Part shown: positions 9,833 to 20,058 of the stretch, one piece after another
Layout: each line of letters starts with the position of its first letter
Position numbering within the stretch: the first letter of the stretch is position 1
From: Coniochaeta sp. PMI_546
Taxonomy: Eukaryota; Ascomycota; Sordariomycetes; Coniochaetales; Coniochaetaceae
DNA length: 64,000 bases
Assembly: GCA_021432605.1 (NCBI GenBank)
Contig: MU271146.1
Coordinates: 1,674,001-1,738,000, forward strand
Direction of reading: 5' to 3'
The notes under the pieces: model-generated
Seen by the model: only the letters and a program-made list of their open reading frames with translations
The model's database searches: none
Told to the model about the DNA's origin: nothing
Made by a program: the position numbers and the translations under genes

Positions 9833-11820
9833 CTCGACGAAAGACAGATGACTTGCCGTACAAGTCAGCCAATCGAAGAAAACAACCTCAGGGAGTGTGG
9901 GTGGATATCGGGCGTTTAGCAGAGTGGTTTGCTGCTAAATGGATGAACAAATTGGGGAGGTAAAGAAGTCTTGTATACCGTTACGACTACCCGGAAAGAG
10001 CAGCCACAGACCGGCAGCTGTCAGAAACTAGCGAGTAGTGTCGTGGTCGCGGTATGCCTGGCTGGCTGTTGGGCACAAGCAGCAACACTTGGAGAATACA
10101 CACCTTTCTCTGCGAGGGACGTCTTCGGGACCAGTGTATTTGAGTCAGGTATGAGTGATGAAGAGCGATATCGCCTTTTGGCGAAGATCTGAGCCGATGA
10201 GGGAGTAATATCCAGTGATATAATTATATGGGAGTGGTGAAATATGATCCAAGAACTCTGATCAAAAATACGCGATCCCCAAAAAATTATTGGCTGGCGA
10301 TGGGCCGTTCGAGTTGAAGATGTTTGGATTGTCGAGTTACGGGAAGATAGAGAGAGAGAGGAAGAGGATCTTGGAGAGAGGAGCGACGAGCACTTATAAA
10401 CTTCCAGACAGGCGAGGAGACAGTAATGATGCATCACAGACCCTCTCAAAAAGCCCAGTTTCAGGACTCAACGAAACTCGTGTGAGGGTCCTTAGGGTTT
10501 TTAGAAGTCGGTGGTCTCGAGCTTTCCATCTGCACGCAAGGGGTCTTTCCAGGGAAGGGCAACTATGGCGCGCCGGGCACGTTTCCGCAACAAGTCCCCT
10601 TTCTGGCAATGTCAACAGCAGGTTGATGACGTCTTAGCGTCTCGAGCAGAGATATCTAGGCCCGAGCAAGCCTATCATGACATGCCATGCTGGTCCAGGA
10701 AGAGTCATAGCAAGAGCAATGGTTGCAGGCGAAGGTTTGCGACATTGAAACTCGATAAAGACTATATCATCTGGGAGAACCGAGCTCCTATGAGCGCGGT
10801 TCGTGCCGTTTCTGGCTTGGGGGGAGGTGCTGCGCCTACACATGTATGCGTGGTACCCGGAGCACGTATCCCGAGCGAGTCACCATACTACACTGTACCG
10901 ATCACCTCAGACAGCCTCTGGGATGATATCAACAAGTGTTATTCCCGCAGATAGTCACAATCCACACCCATACATGCCCTTGTGCAAGCAAGCTCGGTCG
11001 GAGGAGCTCGACATCACTGGCAGCTCACTCTAAACCAGAGTTGGTGCTGTCCTTCTTGAAATGGCCTCGACGATTACCGTCTCCATCCGTCTGCACTCTC
11101 CTTTCCCAGCAGGTTGTGTCGTGTCGTCTTGTTGCTTCCCTCCACCCACGTGATATCGCACTGTGCAAACCTCGTAGGTTTCACAAGATATCGTTTTGGG
11201 TTTTGAAAGCCCAGTCATACTTGGAGTTAGATTGTTATCGTGGACAGGTCCGTGCATGGCAATGGCAACCGTGCGGAGGGTTGGAAGTCGACACGTGGCC
11301 AGAGCAGTGTACGACAACGGAAGTACCTTACCTCAATATACCTTATGCTAATGTGATGTCGGCTCATGACTGTCATGACTGAAGGTATTGAGCGGCTAGA
11401 TTCACGCCAACCCTTACTACTTCGATGCTCGTGATACATGAAGCTGACTGGAAGATGGCACATAAGAGGTTGATAACGCTTTGATCAAATATAGATTTAT
11501 GTTCCTTCCTTCACAGCAGCTATAGACTGAAGCTGAACCATGAATCAGCCAAGCCATCTAGATCTGACGTTGACGCAAGGAGAAGATTGTAGCACTAGTT
11601 GACACGCACCGACCGTTATGTCCTTATGTCGCGAACACATGGGACCCATCCTGAACGCCTCTCATATCCAGAGTCTTATGCAACCAAAATCCTCCACCTC
11701 CCTTCACTGTCGTCGGTTATCCAATGGTCCGTGCCCAGTTAGCTGTCTACCACCTAGGATGAAAACTTAGAAGTCCGTAGTATAGTAACCCCCCCACTTT
11801 TCTTCACCTCGTACGCCCTT
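9833..11820. other. Intergenic, no gene seen
   Basis: This 2-kb spacer lies upstream of the low-complexity gene and downstream of the DCR2-like gene. It has a GA-rich simple tract at about 10350-10382 and scattered TACCTTA motifs near 11321-11345. Short open frames here lack supported splice structure or domains. Confidence 0.45.
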
Positions 11821-13834
11821 TCATTCCTCCAGCGGCGCAGCAGGTCGCCCAGCGTCGACGATAACCTGTTCATCCAGCCGCTTCTCCGTCTCTCCGTACT
11901 CGGCCCTCTTCCAGGTCGTTATCCTCGCCTCGTTCATGTCGAAGTCGAATATGCGAATCTTGCGGTGGAATCCGCCGTACCCGGCGTACCCGCCGAAGCC
12001 CGTCCCGCCGCCGTAGCACATCCACAGCGCCGGCTTCTCCTTCTCGTTGGTCTCCAGCATGCAGTACTCGTTGACGTGGTCACTTAGAAGGAATAAGGTT
12101 AGCCACAACAGTTGCAACCAAGTCACGTGATGTCGCGGAAGACTCGTGTAATTACACCTTCAAGAGGGGTGAAGGGAGCATTTAAACTTACTGCCCGCAG
12201 CTGACCATGACAACACCCTGCTCGACGAGCGCATCCTTGAACCCGGAGTTGAAGACCGGCGCCGTCGGCGGCTCCTTCCACTCGCCCTTGAAGTAGTTTT
12301 CCGGGTTCCGGTACTCCGGCAGCGGGATGTGGATGAAAGCAACGTCCATGTGGTGGTGCGTGTATTCCTTGTGCTTCTTCTTGAGTCCCTGCGACGTGTC
12401 CTTGAACCACTTGATCTGGTTGGGTTTGATCCAGTCGTAACCCTTGTACTTGCGCTCGTTCGGCGAGTATGCGTGTGTGTCAAGCAGGTAAACGGTAATG
12501 GCCGAGTGGCTGGAGCTTCCCCGTGCCAGGATCTCGATGTAGTAGTTACCCACGCCGTCGATCTCGTCCGGACCGGCTTTGGAAAGCGAATAGGGCAGAC
12601 CTTCGACAAGGTGCATCTGGGCGGCACGTGGGAGGGAGCCTTCGTCGTCATGGTTGCCAAAGATGGTTACGTATGGAACCTTGTGCTTCGCAAGCAGCTG
12701 AGCGTACTTGAAGATTGCCTAAACAAGTTTTGTTAGTTGTTGCTCTGTAATAGAAGGCATTCAAAACTCGAACACATAGAGGATTGTACTCACAGATTGA
12801 GCGTCCGGCGCCGTCTCTCCATTGACCTGGTCACCACTCAACACAACCAGGTCAGGCTTCTCGTCCTCCAGTACCCTGGTGACGAAGTCCAACGTCCTCG
12901 GATCTGCCTCACACTTGCCACCATTGTAGTCCTTCGGCAGGGCATCCCGACACTTGCCAACACCAGTACTGAGATGCAGGTCTGCAAGCTGCATGATCTT
13001 GAAACGGCCGTTATCCCCTATCCTCGGCACAGGCTTGGCCGGTTCCCTCGGAGAGCCACGCTGGACCGTGATGTGCGCCGGCTGGGTACTTGATCCTGCA
13101 CCTTTGAGCAGCAATGGAGTCCCCTTTATCTCCCATCCCTCGCGTGCCTCGACGGCATCGTCGCCGAACAGCACATCCACTCCAGTGACGGCCGTCTTAT
13201 CGTCACTGGCGTGTCTCTTAGCGCTACGGCGCAGCCACAGACCCAGCGGTCTGCTCTCCCACTGCTCGGCCTCTGTGTCTTTCGTGTTACTCCTGGGCGC
13301 CTTCTTGCCGTTGGTAGCCGAACCTGACTTCGCGGCTTTGCCTGGGTCTATCCTCCCAACCGAGACGTCCATCACGACCTTGTCCTCGGGTCCGAGATCC
13401 TCTTCCCTCTTACGGCGGACATGTACGTAAGCGGAGCCGAACATGGCCTTGCCCAAGTATAGATCCTTGTCGATACGGCGCCATATCTCCGGGTCGAGCT
13501 TGCACGACTTGAACGGGTTTATGCTGCTGCATTCCGTGATAGTTATGTCTGTTATGACCTGGCCGGCATGGTGTGAGGGGAGGTACTCGTGGATGGCGTT
13601 GGGAAGGACTCGGAAGTTGCGGTCGAGGAAGAAAAGCACGATCAGGGTGAAGACGGTCGCGGTTGCGACCTGTATTATCGTTCGGACCTGCGAGAACAGA
13701 GAGACTATAGTCAGAGGATCACTTCGCCGACGATGTTGCTGACGAGACTGCTTATATGCACAGAAGCCATTGCCTAAGGCTCTCGCAAGTTAGGAGTTGG
13801 GGAAAGTCCGAAAACTTACAATACGCCGAGTCAT
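11821..13834 (-). CDS. DCR2-like calcineurin-type phosphatase
   Basis: This is a metallophosphoesterase of 565 residues in four exons: 13834-13820, 13687-12794, 12718-12192 and 12082-11821. The N-terminus (MTRRI + VRTIIQVATATVFTLIVLFFLD) is a likely membrane anchor, as in yeast Dcr2 relatives. Catalytic blocks appear in order: ADLH (about 240-243), LSGDQVNG (GD about 290-291), FGNHDD (324-328), FIHIPLPEY, and GHDHVNEY (GHDH about 478-481). The last motif is created by splicing at CA|T. Family knowledge: DCR2-type enzymes are dual-metal phosphatases; yeast Dcr2 dephosphorylates Sic1 and Ire1, but that role cannot be read from sequence. The 15-nt first exon is inferred: it supplies the only ATG giving the family's MTRRI start, across a 132-nt intron. 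An insertion of about 120 residues before the catalytic domain is basic and low in complexity. Confidence 0.9.
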
Positions 13835-15237
13835 GGTGAGTCTCAGATATGCACGAAGGCTATACCGCCTAAGAAAACCTAAGGGTGCATCTACCTCCGG
13901 AGGAGAAGGCCTTGGGGCAGGGAGGAGGACACGAAGAGGAATATAGCTGCACAAGGGGGCTCGATGCTGCGCGAAGCAATGCCCATCTTCAGACCATGTG
14001 ATATTTGTCCGTCCAGATAATCGCCAAAATGGAGTTGCTAATGCTCTGCGGAATGGCGTGTAATGTTTGCGCTACTCTACAGCAAAGAGTGGTGGGTTGC
14101 TGATAAAATAATGGTATAAGGGAAAGCTCAGGGCACAGAAAGATTGCCAGTTTGTCTCGGGTTCCTACGCCACGGACCAGATCAGCGAAGTCCAAAGTCC
14201 AGAACCCAGAATTCGGGGCACGGGACTCGGCTGCAAATCTGGGGTACTTGGTACTCCTTAGAGTGGCTAAGCCGTATTTAGTTTAGCCGACCAGACGAGG
14301 GAACTAAACGATACATAGTACTTGAAGTACACGGATATACTACCTTAAGGTATGTAACAGGCGCTTTTTATCTTGACTTCATTTTGAACTTCGTTGTTTT
14401 TGAGAAAATACCTTATGATAGCATGACATGGTTGAGTGAGTGACGATGTTCTTTCTCGCATTCTCTGATTCTTCTCCCCTCTCTGTGGTGGCTCTCTTAT
14501 ATACGCGGCTGGAATGACTGGGTATCTTTCGCTGAATCGCTATCAACAGAACTCCTCGCTTGCCCACAATTATCTGTATCATCAACTTTCGTTACCATCT
14601 TGGGTTTCCGTCATTTCATCGCCCCAATGAACCGTGACTCCTTGCCCAAATCTCTCCTCTCCTCTCCTCTCCTCTACCCAGAGCGAGCATTAACCCTAAA
14701 ATCTTCCGACTAGTAACCTAAGTATTAATCCAATCCAAATCAACAAGATTCCCGTTCCGGTCATACTTGCGGCCAGACCCGCGGCATAAATATAGAAAGA
14801 AGGTAAAAGCAACATCCGAACCGGCACCGGCAGGTTGGCCACCGCCCAAGCAACCACCGCCTCCAGCCATATATGTGCATATGTTGTATGTGCAGACATG
14901 ATCAACAGAAGGGAACCTCTCCTCGCATCCCAGCGATGGGAGCAAAATGAAAAGAGGCCTGCAATAGCCGTGCTGTGATACCGGCGTTTTGCTCTCTTGT
15001 AAATGTGCCCGCACATGATATCTTAATGTTGGATGACTCCTCGAGGGGTGAACCACGGTGAGTTGAAATAGGTGTGGGCTTGCGCCCTCTTCAGTCTTCG
15101 TTTTTTGACCTCCTGAATTTTGTAATGCAGAATTGACCCCTGAGTTAAGGTATCATTATTAGACGCGCGTGTCCGAATAATTTCTTCTTGTCGCCGGACT
15201 GATGCAACAATTTGAGGCTCCCAGCACCGTCACTCAG
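13835..15237. other. Intergenic, no gene seen
   Basis: This spacer holds the DCR2-like promoter and the 3' flank of the methyltransferase-like gene. It contains a (TCCTC)n simple repeat at 14654-14674 and a short TACCTTAAGGTA palindrome at 14341-14352. No gene is supported. Confidence 0.45.
14654..14674. repeat. (TCCTC)n simple repeat
   Basis: About four head-to-tail copies of a 5-bp pyrimidine unit in an intergenic region. Confidence 0.75.
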
Positions 15238-18200
15238 TCATATACTGGCAACTCGACTGCGAGACTCCGGTACTCTCGCATGGCACACCATCAACTTCAG
15301 ACTGGTGCCCCATTCCTCGCACTCCGCCAACAGAGCTTTGTCACTCCACATGCTCTTGGCCGACCCTAGCCCGGGAGTAGCCACGGCTGCATTCTCGTAG
15401 CATTGGCTGTACCACCACCGGCCAACTTTGGCCACCATCTTGGTTATGCTCTCATCCGCAACCGCACTTTCGTCGTTCATCATCTCCGCGAGCGTGCGAT
15501 CGTCTTTCTTCTCCCTTGATTTCGTGCCGATGTCGTCACCGGGGCCTCGGCTACTCTTGCCAGCTGTCTCGCTGACGGAAGAATGAGCAATGGCGCTGGC
15601 TACGGGAACGCCCACACGGCAGGTCTTGATATCGACAAAACCCTTCCGTCCAAGAAGCCTGAGTATGAGATCTGCAGCCGATCCGAGACACGTTTCCGGG
15701 GCATTGGCATGGATTCGCTCCTTCAGGCGTCTTACAGTACGACGCCCTCTGTTGCCCATATTGTTGAGATCGACATCAAGTATCGCCAGCTCGATGTAAC
15801 CACCGGGTTTGAGCACACGTCTGGCCTCGGAGATGATGTTCCGGTAATGAGTCTCGGGGGCAGCTGCCGGGAAGCGAAACACGACCGATGTAAAGCTCTG
15901 GGCTCCAAAGGGGAACTTGTCCAGATGCGAGGTGTACTGGATTTGGTGGTGATTCGGCGGGCTGAGCGGAAATCCAGTCGACTTTTGATGATCTGCCGGC
16001 AGAGGAGCGCGAGGAGACAGATTGAAGAAGGTCGCGGCAGGGTAAGTCTCGGCGGCGTAGAATCCCCAGTCATCATTGCCAAGGCCGTCGATGACCAAAA
16101 TCGAGTGCCGCTTCAGAGACCCGACAACCTGAATCAGGTCCTCGCGGGCCGGACTGAAGAGGACATGCCCGAAGGTGAGCCATTTGCTGACCGTCATTGA
16201 ACCCACTCGTAGGTTAACCTGGGACAAAGGAGAACTGTCCTCGGAGCCTTGACTGCTCCCGCTAGCATTTGATCTTCTACTCTCCTGGACCTGGGGCTTG
16301 GAGGATGTGCTGCTTCTTTGAAAGGCCTCTCCTTGCTCGCTGACGTCCATGCTGTCTTTCCTGTCATCTCGAAGGCTGGAGACAATCTCTGTAACGGACA
16401 ACATTGTCTCCGGCATTGGCGCAGTACCAGTCGCTTCACTGACATCAGCCGTCGTATCAGTGCTATGAACACCAGATGGAAGCGGTTCTGGGTTGGCCGA
16501 AAGGACTGCGTCAACTGTTCGAGTCTGGGGCGCATGCACCGTTGGGGACTCCAATGGCTGCTCGACCGTCTCCGATGCCAGTTGAGTTCCGTAGATCTCA
16601 AGATGAAATGGCCGACCGAGGGAGGAGCCTGCCGAAGGGGGTACCTTGATCGTATCTTCGCCTAGAAGATCATTGTACTCATCCCAAATCTCATCCTCGG
16701 CAAGTGGAGTAGCGGAATTCGGAACGATGGCGGTGGCATCGGCGAACGATAATATCCCAGAACTGCTCGACGATGTCGTTGCCGTGCAATGCGAGTTCTT
16801 GCGCGGAGAGAATGCCAGAAATTCTTTCGTGCCTTGGAAAGGGTCTGGAGACAATTCCCTGGATTGGCGTGTTTGCCCTAAGGACTGGTTCGTTCCGCCA
16901 GTGACGGACGACTCGTCCTGTGTGAGCTCAGGTGTTGACGGCCTGGGCGGGGAAGGCCCCTTTGCTACAAAATCAGTATTGGGGGTGGGAAGTGGAACTT
17001 CGCCACGAGGAGCTGTCAGCTGCACGCTGATTCGGTTGAATGGCCGAGAAAAGCTCTTCGGAGACGTCTGTTCTGGTCGAGCGCTGACAACTTTCGGAAT
17101 TCGTCCCACTTGTGGTAGTCTGCTTGGGCGACCAACAGCTGGGCGAGGAACTCCAGGCTGCACGATTGGTATCCTGGGCCGAGATGTGACTGGTGCCGAT
17201 GATTTCGAAGGCTCGACAGTCGTCGTTGCTTGTGGTTGCTGGCGTCGCGAGGCAGCGGTGGTACTGGCTTCCAGAGGTGATGGACGATTAAATGGCCGGG
17301 AGAATGACGGTCTTCGTTCTCCCGCGGCCGGGATCTGGGGCGAAGGATAACCGAAGATTCTGCCTTCCCGTGAAGGAGCTCGTCCTGCGGATGGACGTCT
17401 TTCCCTCACTGCGCCTTGCTGAGGTGACAAAATATTTTGCGACCTTGTCTCTGACACTACAGAGTCTGAAGCAGAGGGTCTCCTGCCAGACGGACTGGCA
17501 GAACCGGAGAAAGGAGATGCCATGGCTCGTGCTTCCCTCAAGACTTCCTCCAAGTCCGGTGCATCGGTATCTTCTTGTTCAGAGAAATCCATCGTGTAAA
17601 ATGCGGCAGGCTTAGACTGGACAGCCTGTACGGTAGCTGCAACCGTGCTGGCGGCGGGTTCTGGCTTCTTGCTGACGACTGCAGGCTGGCTCTGAGATCT
17701 GCCAAAGAGGTTCCACCGACGCGGGGACCGGACGCGCTTCGTAAGCTTCTTTGGATTTGTTGTGGTGGAATGAGCACTAGTCTGGGTGCGTCCTCTTGCC
17801 GTTCCTGGCAGCGGAGAGAACACAGAGTCGTCCGACATTACGCTTGCGTCGAGACTTGTAACAGAGGGCGATATGACCTGGGCGCGGGTGACGATAGGCT
17901 TCGGCAGCCTTGGGGCTTGCTGATCCCCCGACCTGAGTTTCTGCATTGATCTCCTGAACGCGAGGGTAGATTTCATGGCAAGAGCCTCAGAGTCACTGCT
18001 ATCGGAAGGTCGCCTGCTTCCTACGGATGGCGCCTGGCCTGATCCGCGAGGAAAGGCTGATGGCCACAGAGTGAGCCGGGCGGACTCTTTTGACGACAGT
18101 GATACCCGGGAGCTGTTCTTTGAGCCGATTCCAGAAACAGAGGGGGCGAGGGAAAGACTCTGGTTGCTCTCTGTGCGGCCGAGTTCGTTGCTTGTATTCT

Positions 18201-20058
18201 GATTCTCGATGACTTCTCCACCAGCGATGACGACCGGTGCTATGCGTTCCATCAAGAACGGGTCGACTGTCACGTGGCCGATCAAGCTCTCCTGGGATGA
18301 TACGTTGCCAGGAGGTCCATGGACGAGATTAGTGACGCTACCGCTCCTGCGCCGTGCAGTGCCTAGGCGTCCATAACCCTCATGACCAGTTCCAGCTGCA
18401 GGGCCCTTCCGGGTAGGCTTGTCTTTCTTCTCCGGTGGAAAGGACTCGGGTGCTGCCGTCTTGGTCCGTCGTCCAAAGAGGGGGAATCTCGTCTTGAAGG
18501 TTGAAACGTTGGGACTAGGAGTGCGGATGGTTCGACGGCTTGCCTCTGACTGTACAGACTGTTGACCAAAAGAAGGTCGACGTTGGGCCTGCGGCAGCTC
18601 AGGTCCTGGAGATGGGTTCAAGGGTCTCGAGTGTGAGCTCGCTGACAGCAAGGAACTGTGACGTCTTTCAGACAGTGAGGCTGATGAGAGATTGCTTTGG
18701 ATGACAGGCATCGGCAGTCCCAGTTGGGACTGAAGGTCCGGGGTGCCATCCCGGCTGGGCCGGCTAGGTACCGTTGCGTTGGGCGACGTCAGAGGTTCCT
18801 TACGCGAAGATGTGGTGGACTTTGCAGGAGGCTGAGATGTCATTACTGCCTGCACAGGGGTGCGGATGGGCTTAAGTGGAGATGCTCCTTCATCTTGGCT
18901 CTGGCTTCTGCTGCGCAGCTTCTGGGACGATGTTCGGGGCGGCGGGCTCGGCGGAAGAGGCAATAGCGTCTTCTTCTTTTTCTTGATGTCTTTCTTGTCT
19001 CCATCCCGCACTGTCGAGTTTGACGACGAGGACGTCAAGGACTCCCTCACGGCAGCCAGGCCCTGGGCAGCGGCGCTTACAGAGTCGACCTCATTCGGTA
19101 TACTCGCGGCTCTTCTTCGGGTGACGGGTGGCCTGGTCTGTGCTGGACTGGCCTGCCTTGTTCGAGCAGGGGTGGGAAATCGGATCGGGGCGAGTAGACC
19201 CGGAGATTGCGATGAAACAGAGGTAGGCGTGGTGTCTCTGCTGTACGGACCTGGACCTGGAGATTCTGACCATCTGGTTGAGGGACTGCCACTAAAGCCG
19301 CTAATTTGACTGCTTGTCCCAGAGAACTGAGGTGTAGGAGGCGGGAGATCGTGAGTGGCTAGACGGAACGGCACGTCAATATTAGGATTTTCTGCCAAGG
19401 CCTGGGGTCCGACTCCTCGATAGCGGTCGAGCTCAGGATATATCGTGACTGTATGAGCAGTGGTTTTGGGTAAGTCGACCCGCTGCGCTATACGAACCTC
19501 CATGGGGCTCTCCGTGAGGCCACGATCGAATTGGGGCCCTGCCGAGGCATCGACGGAATTATGGGACCGGGGTCCTGACGACGAAGAGCTTGTTCTTGCG
19601 GAGTCACTATTGGAGCCAGTGTTTTGTGTATTGTTTTTATCCTGTGGAAGACCTGAGTGTTTCCTTCGGAGCATGTTTCGACGACGGCTTGAACCGTGAG
19701 CCGGCAGGTTGCTGCTAGATGGAGGCATAGACGATGCGTTCAAATTTCCGGCAGATGCTCCTGATCCAACACTTCCTGTAGAGCCCCATGACTGCGGCTG
19801 GTGGTTTAATGGTGGTCTATCAGCCTGGCGTGGAAGAGAGGGTCGCATGTGGACGGACGTGTGTGGGATCCGGCTCGTTGGCAATCTTGTCTGAGAGGCG
19901 TGGTCTGTCCGGGGTGTGACAGCGGTAATCTCTTTCCCCAGCCTCTGGTTCATAGCACGAGGGGCATCTTCCCTGGGGATCGTATATGCTTCCGTCTTCT
20001 TCGGCCTCGCGTCACCTGACCTGACTGTTTGGTCTGTCCACGACCTGCGAGATGCCAT
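15238..20058 (-). CDS. Very long disordered protein with C-terminal methyltransferase-like domain
   Basis: This is one uninterrupted reading frame of 1,606 residues. The first 1,280 or so residues are Ser, Pro, Thr and Arg rich and look disordered, with many SP, TP and RxxS sites and short basic patches (KRVRSPRRWNLFGRSQSQP, KKKKKTLLPLPPSPPPR). The C-terminal 320 residues form a Rossmann-type class I methyltransferase fold. A VGSLKRHSILVIDGLGNDDW strand/loop sits where motif I should be, YAAETYPAATFFNLSP follows, and ARRVLKPGGYIELAILDVD (about 1412-1430) is a good post-motif block of methyltransferase type 11. The Gly-rich motif I (normally a D/E-x-G-x-G-x-G pattern) is degenerate, so SAM binding is uncertain. 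The start is the first ATG and opens a plausible charged N-terminus. I do not know the substrate. Phosphorylation-heavy tails like this often serve signalling or scaffolding, but that is inference. Confidence 0.85.
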   Translation of the reverse strand: MASRRSWTDQTVRSGDARPKKTEAYTIPREDAPRAMNQRLGKEITAVTPRTDHASQTRLPTSRIPHTSVHMRPSLPRQADRPPLNHQPQSWGSTGSVGSGASAGNLNASSMPPSSSNLPAHGSSRRRNMLRRKHSGLPQDKNNTQNTGSNSDSARTSSSSSGPRSHNSVDASAGPQFDRGLTESPMEVRIAQRVDLPKTTAHTVTIYPELDRYRGVGPQALAENPNIDVPFRLATHDLPPPTPQFSGTSSQISGFSGSPSTRWSESPGPGPYSRDTTPTSVSSQSPGLLAPIRFPTPARTRQASPAQTRPPVTRRRAASIPNEVDSVSAAAQGLAAVRESLTSSSSNSTVRDGDKKDIKKKKKTLLPLPPSPPPRTSSQKLRSRSQSQDEGASPLKPIRTPVQAVMTSQPPAKSTTSSRKEPLTSPNATVPSRPSRDGTPDLQSQLGLPMPVIQSNLSSASLSERRHSSLLSASSHSRPLNPSPGPELPQAQRRPSFGQQSVQSEASRRTIRTPSPNVSTFKTRFPLFGRRTKTAAPESFPPEKKDKPTRKGPAAGTGHEGYGRLGTARRRSGSVTNLVHGPPGNVSSQESLIGHVTVDPFLMERIAPVVIAGGEVIENQNTSNELGRTESNQSLSLAPSVSGIGSKNSSRVSLSSKESARLTLWPSAFPRGSGQAPSVGSRRPSDSSDSEALAMKSTLAFRRSMQKLRSGDQQAPRLPKPIVTRAQVISPSVTSLDASVMSDDSVFSPLPGTARGRTQTSAHSTTTNPKKLTKRVRSPRRWNLFGRSQSQPAVVSKKPEPAASTVAATVQAVQSKPAAFYTMDFSEQEDTDAPDLEEVLREARAMASPFSGSASPSGRRPSASDSVVSETRSQNILSPQQGAVRERRPSAGRAPSREGRIFGYPSPQIPAAGERRPSFSRPFNRPSPLEASTTAASRRQQPQATTTVEPSKSSAPVTSRPRIPIVQPGVPRPAVGRPSRLPQVGRIPKVVSARPEQTSPKSFSRPFNRISVQLTAPRGEVPLPTPNTDFVAKGPSPPRPSTPELTQDESSVTGGTNQSLGQTRQSRELSPDPFQGTKEFLAFSPRKNSHCTATTSSSSSGILSFADATAIVPNSATPLAEDEIWDEYNDLLGEDTIKVPPSAGSSLGRPFHLEIYGTQLASETVEQPLESPTVHAPQTRTVDAVLSANPEPLPSGVHSTDTTADVSEATGTAPMPETMLSVTEIVSSLRDDRKDSMDVSEQGEAFQRSSTSSKPQVQESRRSNASGSSQGSEDSSPLSQVNLRVGSMTVSKWLTFGHVLFSPAREDLIQVVGSLKRHSILVIDGLGNDDWGFYAAETYPAATFFNLSPRAPLPADHQKSTGFPLSPPNHHQIQYTSHLDKFPFGAQSFTSVVFRFPAAAPETHYRNIISEARRVLKPGGYIELAILDVDLNNMGNRGRRTVRRLKERIHANAPETCLGSAADLILRLLGRKGFVDIKTCRVGVPVASAIAHSSVSETAGKSSRGPGDDIGTKSREKKDDRTLAEMMNDESAVADESITKMVAKVGRWWYSQCYENAAVATPGLGSAKSMWSDKALLAECEEWGTSLKLMVCHARVPESRSRVASI

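Noticed and set aside
9971-10192. 73-residue plus-strand frame with a hydrophobic stretch like a signal peptide (SSVVVAVCLAGCWAQA)
   Set aside because: It overlaps an equally long antisense frame, has no splice partner or conserved Cys pattern, and sits in the promoter of a divergent gene.
15583-17350. Plus-strand frames of 115-234 residues within the methyltransferase-like gene
   Set aside because: They are antisense to a 4.8-kb continuous frame with clear protein features.
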